Positions 5,582-7,265 of a stretch of DNA of 7,265 bases are shown here, one piece after another. The stretch spans positions 1-7,265 of the forward strand of contig CALKUJ010000394.1 in the NCBI GenBank assembly GCA_937996825.1, written 5' to 3'. Position numbers and translations under genes: made by a program. Source of the DNA: an uncultured Polynucleobacter sp. Its GTDB lineage: Bacteria > Pseudomonadota > Gammaproteobacteria > Burkholderiales > Burkholderiaceae. How positions within the stretch are numbered: position 1 is the stretch's first letter; each line of letters opens with the position of its first letter. The notes beneath the pieces were generated by a model. The model worked only from the letters and a program-made list of their open reading frames with translations. It searched no databases and had not been told where the DNA came from.

Positions 5582-6573
5582 ATGCTTGCCCTTGGATGAT
5601 GCTGTTGATGAATTGTTTTCAGACGTTCACGTGCCACGTGGGTGTATATCTGAGTCGTTGAAATATCTGCATGCCCTAATAATAATTGCACCACACGCAA
5701 ATCAGCGCCGTGATTCAGCAAATGAGTGGCAAATGCATGACGAAGTGTGTGTGGTGACAAAGGCACATTGATATTTGCAATCGTGGCATATCGCTTGATG
5801 ATGTGCCAAAAAGCTTGGCGAGTCATACCATCGCCCGTATGGCGCGCTAAAAATAAATACTGACTCGAAGAATGTTGCTTAGAAGAACTGAGAAGTTGAG
5901 GTCTGGACTCTTCAAGGTACCTCTTTAGCCAGCCTGCAGCTTCCATACCAAATGGCACCAATCTCTCTTTACCGCCCTTACCACTGACCACGCGCACAAT
6001 ACCTTCATTCAAACCAACTTCAATGGTTTTTAATGACACGATCTCCGAGACGCGCAAACCACTGGCATACATCAGCTCCAGCATGGTTCTGTCGCGCACC
6101 CCCAATGATGTCTCTAAATCGGGGGCGGCGAGCAAAGATTCCACCTGCGACTCACTGAGCGTCTTCGGAAAACGTGGGGCTTGTTTTGCAGCTCTTAAAT
6201 TAAGACATGGATCTGCTTTGATTAAATTTTTACGTATGCCTAAACGATAAAAGCGTCTAAGAACTGTCAAACGACGATTGGCTGTAGTCGCTTTATCTGA
6301 TCGTCGATGAGCGATGTATGCCATCACATCAGCAGCATTGGCATCGTAGATGAACTTATGACGATCAGCGTCCAACCATTTAGAAAAAATATTCAAATCT
6401 TGTCGATAGGCACTCAGGGTATTTTTAGATAGGCCATCTTCCAACCAGCAAGCATCGCAGAAAATATCAACCGCTTCCATGCTTCTGATCAATACTTTGC
6501 TGATAGGGGCATCATCCTGAAATTGCTCTTCAATATCAGTTTTTCTGCCAGAAGTTGTTTTTTTGACTACCAT
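5578..6573 (-). CDS. xerD: Site-specific tyrosine recombinase XerD
   Basis: With XerC it resolves chromosome dimers at dif during FtsK-driven segregation. The core-binding SAM-like domain covers about 29-115 and the catalytic domain about 135-325. All tyrosine recombinase residues are present: R174 (GLRVSE), K199 (GKGGKER), H275 and R278 (SPHTLRHAFATHLL), H301 (LLGHADISTTQIYTHV) and nucleophile Y310. The sequence LLGHADISTTQIYTHVARERLK is of the XerD rather than XerC type. At 331 aa it carries about 25-30 more N-terminal residues than E. coli XerD. The ATG at 6573 has no clear Shine-Dalgarno, and an internal ATG at 6480 would remove the extension, so the start is not certain. It is the first gene of a two-gene unit with plsY and diverges from the AEC transporter across 26 bases. 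Confidence 0.93.
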   Translation of the reverse strand: MVVKKTTSGRKTDIEEQFQDDAPISKVLIRSMEAVDIFCDACWLEDGLSKNTLSAYRQDLNIFSKWLDADRHKFIYDANAADVMAYIAHRRSDKATTANRRLTVLRRFYRLGIRKNLIKADPCLNLRAAKQAPRFPKTLSESQVESLLAAPDLETSLGVRDRTMLELMYASGLRVSEIVSLKTIEVGLNEGIVRVVSGKGGKERLVPFGMEAAGWLKRYLEESRPQLLSSSKQHSSSQYLFLARHTGDGMTRQAFWHIIKRYATIANINVPLSPHTLRHAFATHLLNHGADLRVVQLLLGHADISTTQIYTHVARERLKTIHQQHHPRASI

Positions 6574-6582
6574 TGAGCTTTT

Positions 6583-6588
6583 ATTCTA
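6583..6588 (-). promoter_or_regulatory. Candidate -10 element for xerD-plsY
   Basis: On the minus strand this reads TAGAAT, five of six matches to TATAAT. Transcription would begin near 6576, only about three bases before the xerD ATG, implying an almost leaderless mRNA. That fits the lack of a Shine-Dalgarno at that start, or else translation from the internal ATG at 6480. No good -35 hexamer is seen at 16-18 bases, so this is weak. Confidence 0.25.
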
Positions 6589-6599
6589 AAAGAGACCCT

Positions 6600-7265
6600 G
6601 TGAATACTGCATTTTTACTACTCCCAGACTTCCTGCTCATTTTGCTGGGTTTCTTATTGGTGCGCTACACAGTTTTAGACAAAACAGTCTGGGAGAGTGT
6701 TGAAAAGCTCGTTTATTACCTTCTTTTCCCAGCCCTTTTATTTCATTCGATCAATCAAACCCACTTTGATTGGGGTGGTACCAGCAATATGTTGTTAGTT
6801 GCCGCTGTGGCCTTCTTCAGTGCCATGGCCCTGAGCTTTGCTGCCAAATGGATTTTCAAACCATCTTCCATGAGCTGGTCCTCAGGCTTTCAAACAGCTT
6901 TTCGTTTTAACTCTTACATTGCCTTTGCTGCTGCTGGTCGCTTAGCGGGTGAAGAAGGTGTGGCATTGATGGCCATCACCACTGGATGCTTTGTTCCCGT
7001 TGCAAATGGATTTGCCGTTTGGGCCTTGGCAAAAAATTCTGAATCTCACATTTTCAAAGAACTTTTAAGAAATCCTTTGATCATCGCAACCACATTAGGA
7101 CTCATCAGCAACATTCTGGGTTTAAAACTACCTGAACCGATTGCGCTTGCCATGTCACGTTTAGGTGCTGCATCCATTGGCCTTGGACTTCTCACTGTTG
7201 GCTCTGGTTTGATGTGGATACAAAGCAAAAAAGATGGTGCGCTGATTGCTTACTGGAGTGCAATC
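6600..7265 (+). CDS. AEC-family (auxin efflux carrier-like) transporter, N-terminal part
   Basis: Partial: 222 codons are in the window and the frame continues past the right edge; complete members are about 300-320 aa. The inner-membrane family belongs to the AEC / bile acid-sodium symporter superfamily and includes malate and other organic-acid permeases. Substrate cannot be told here. I start at GTG 6600, which has AGAGA five bases upstream; the first in-frame ATG is about 60 codons later, and an upstream TTG at 6573 would sit on the xerD start. Hydrophobic segments lie at about 4-21, 36-50, 63-82, 104-116, 120-145, 158-176 and 186-205. Family-like features are LLFPALLFHSI (41-51), RFNSYIAFA (102-110), the VPVAN break (132-136) and RNPLIIATTLGL (157-168). 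It diverges from xerD across 26 bases. Confidence 0.85.
   Translation, partial: MNTAFLLLPDFLLILLGFLLVRYTVLDKTVWESVEKLVYYLLFPALLFHSINQTHFDWGGTSNMLLVAAVAFFSAMALSFAAKWIFKPSSMSWSSGFQTAFRFNSYIAFAAAGRLAGEEGVALMAITTGCFVPVANGFAVWALAKNSESHIFKELLRNPLIIATTLGLISNILGLKLPEPIALAMSRLGAASIGLGLLTVGSGLMWIQSKKDGALIAYWSAI

Noticed and set aside
5628..5640. Two CACGTG palindromes one base apart
   Set aside because: They fall in the xerD codons for the THVARE block next to the catalytic tyrosine, so codon choice explains them.
5016..6250. Small open frames at 5016-5210, 5493-5771 and 6023-6250
   Set aside because: They overlap plsY and xerD in other frames; the real genes show complete family motifs.
7046..7228. 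Minus-strand open frame opposite the AEC transporter
   Set aside because: The plus-strand frame is open through the whole stretch and gives a membrane protein with AEC features; the antisense frame has none.
1..7265. Search for a dif site, CRISPR repeats or transposon ends
   Set aside because: No dif-like 28-base site near xerD, no regularly spaced repeats and no terminal inverted repeats were found by eye.

Overview
This window looks like ordinary core chromosome from a betaproteobacterium, most likely a low-GC member of the Burkholderiales such as Polynucleobacter or a relative. That placement rests on by-eye protein resemblance, base composition that looks to be in the mid-40s %GC, and the queG / tsaE / amiC neighbourhood. 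No search was run, so the genus is a guess.

Layout from left to right. Minus strand, 1-1287: queG (epoxyqueuosine reductase), then the start of a probable AzlC-type permease that runs off the left edge. Plus strand, 1318-3323: tsaE and amiC, coupled by an ATGA overlap, then tRNA-Lys(TTT) and a hairpin terminator. Divergent pair, 3366-4326: a DCC-family (DUF393) thioredoxin-like protein on the minus strand and a cysteine-rich DUF2237 protein on the plus strand. Plus strand, 4452-4880: a single-domain universal stress protein with a very strong ribosome binding site and a near-perfect terminator. Minus strand, 4970-6573: xerD then plsY, coupled by an ATGA overlap. Plus strand, 6600 to the right edge: an AEC-family transporter with a GTG start, cut by the window end.

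How the genes relate. queG (last step of queuosine synthesis in tRNA), tsaE (t6A37 modification of ANN-decoding tRNAs) and tRNA-Lys(UUU), which is itself an expected t6A substrate, form a translation-related cluster, with a cell-wall amidase cotranscribed with tsaE. xerD (chromosome dimer resolution) and plsY (first acyl transfer in phospholipid synthesis) form a housekeeping pair. The two intrinsic terminators each lie between convergent units and are flanked by A and T tracts, so each can serve both strands. Promoters are mostly weak by eye; the clearest is the TATAAT before the tRNA.

I see no CRISPR array, insertion sequence, phage gene, toxin-antitoxin or defence cassette. I do not think a previously undescribed system is encoded here. 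The points worth a second look are small: possible masking of the uspA ribosome binding site, very short divergent spacers with possible leaderless starts, a tRNA gene where many proteobacteria have mutL, and a divergent pair of poorly characterised cysteine-containing proteins.
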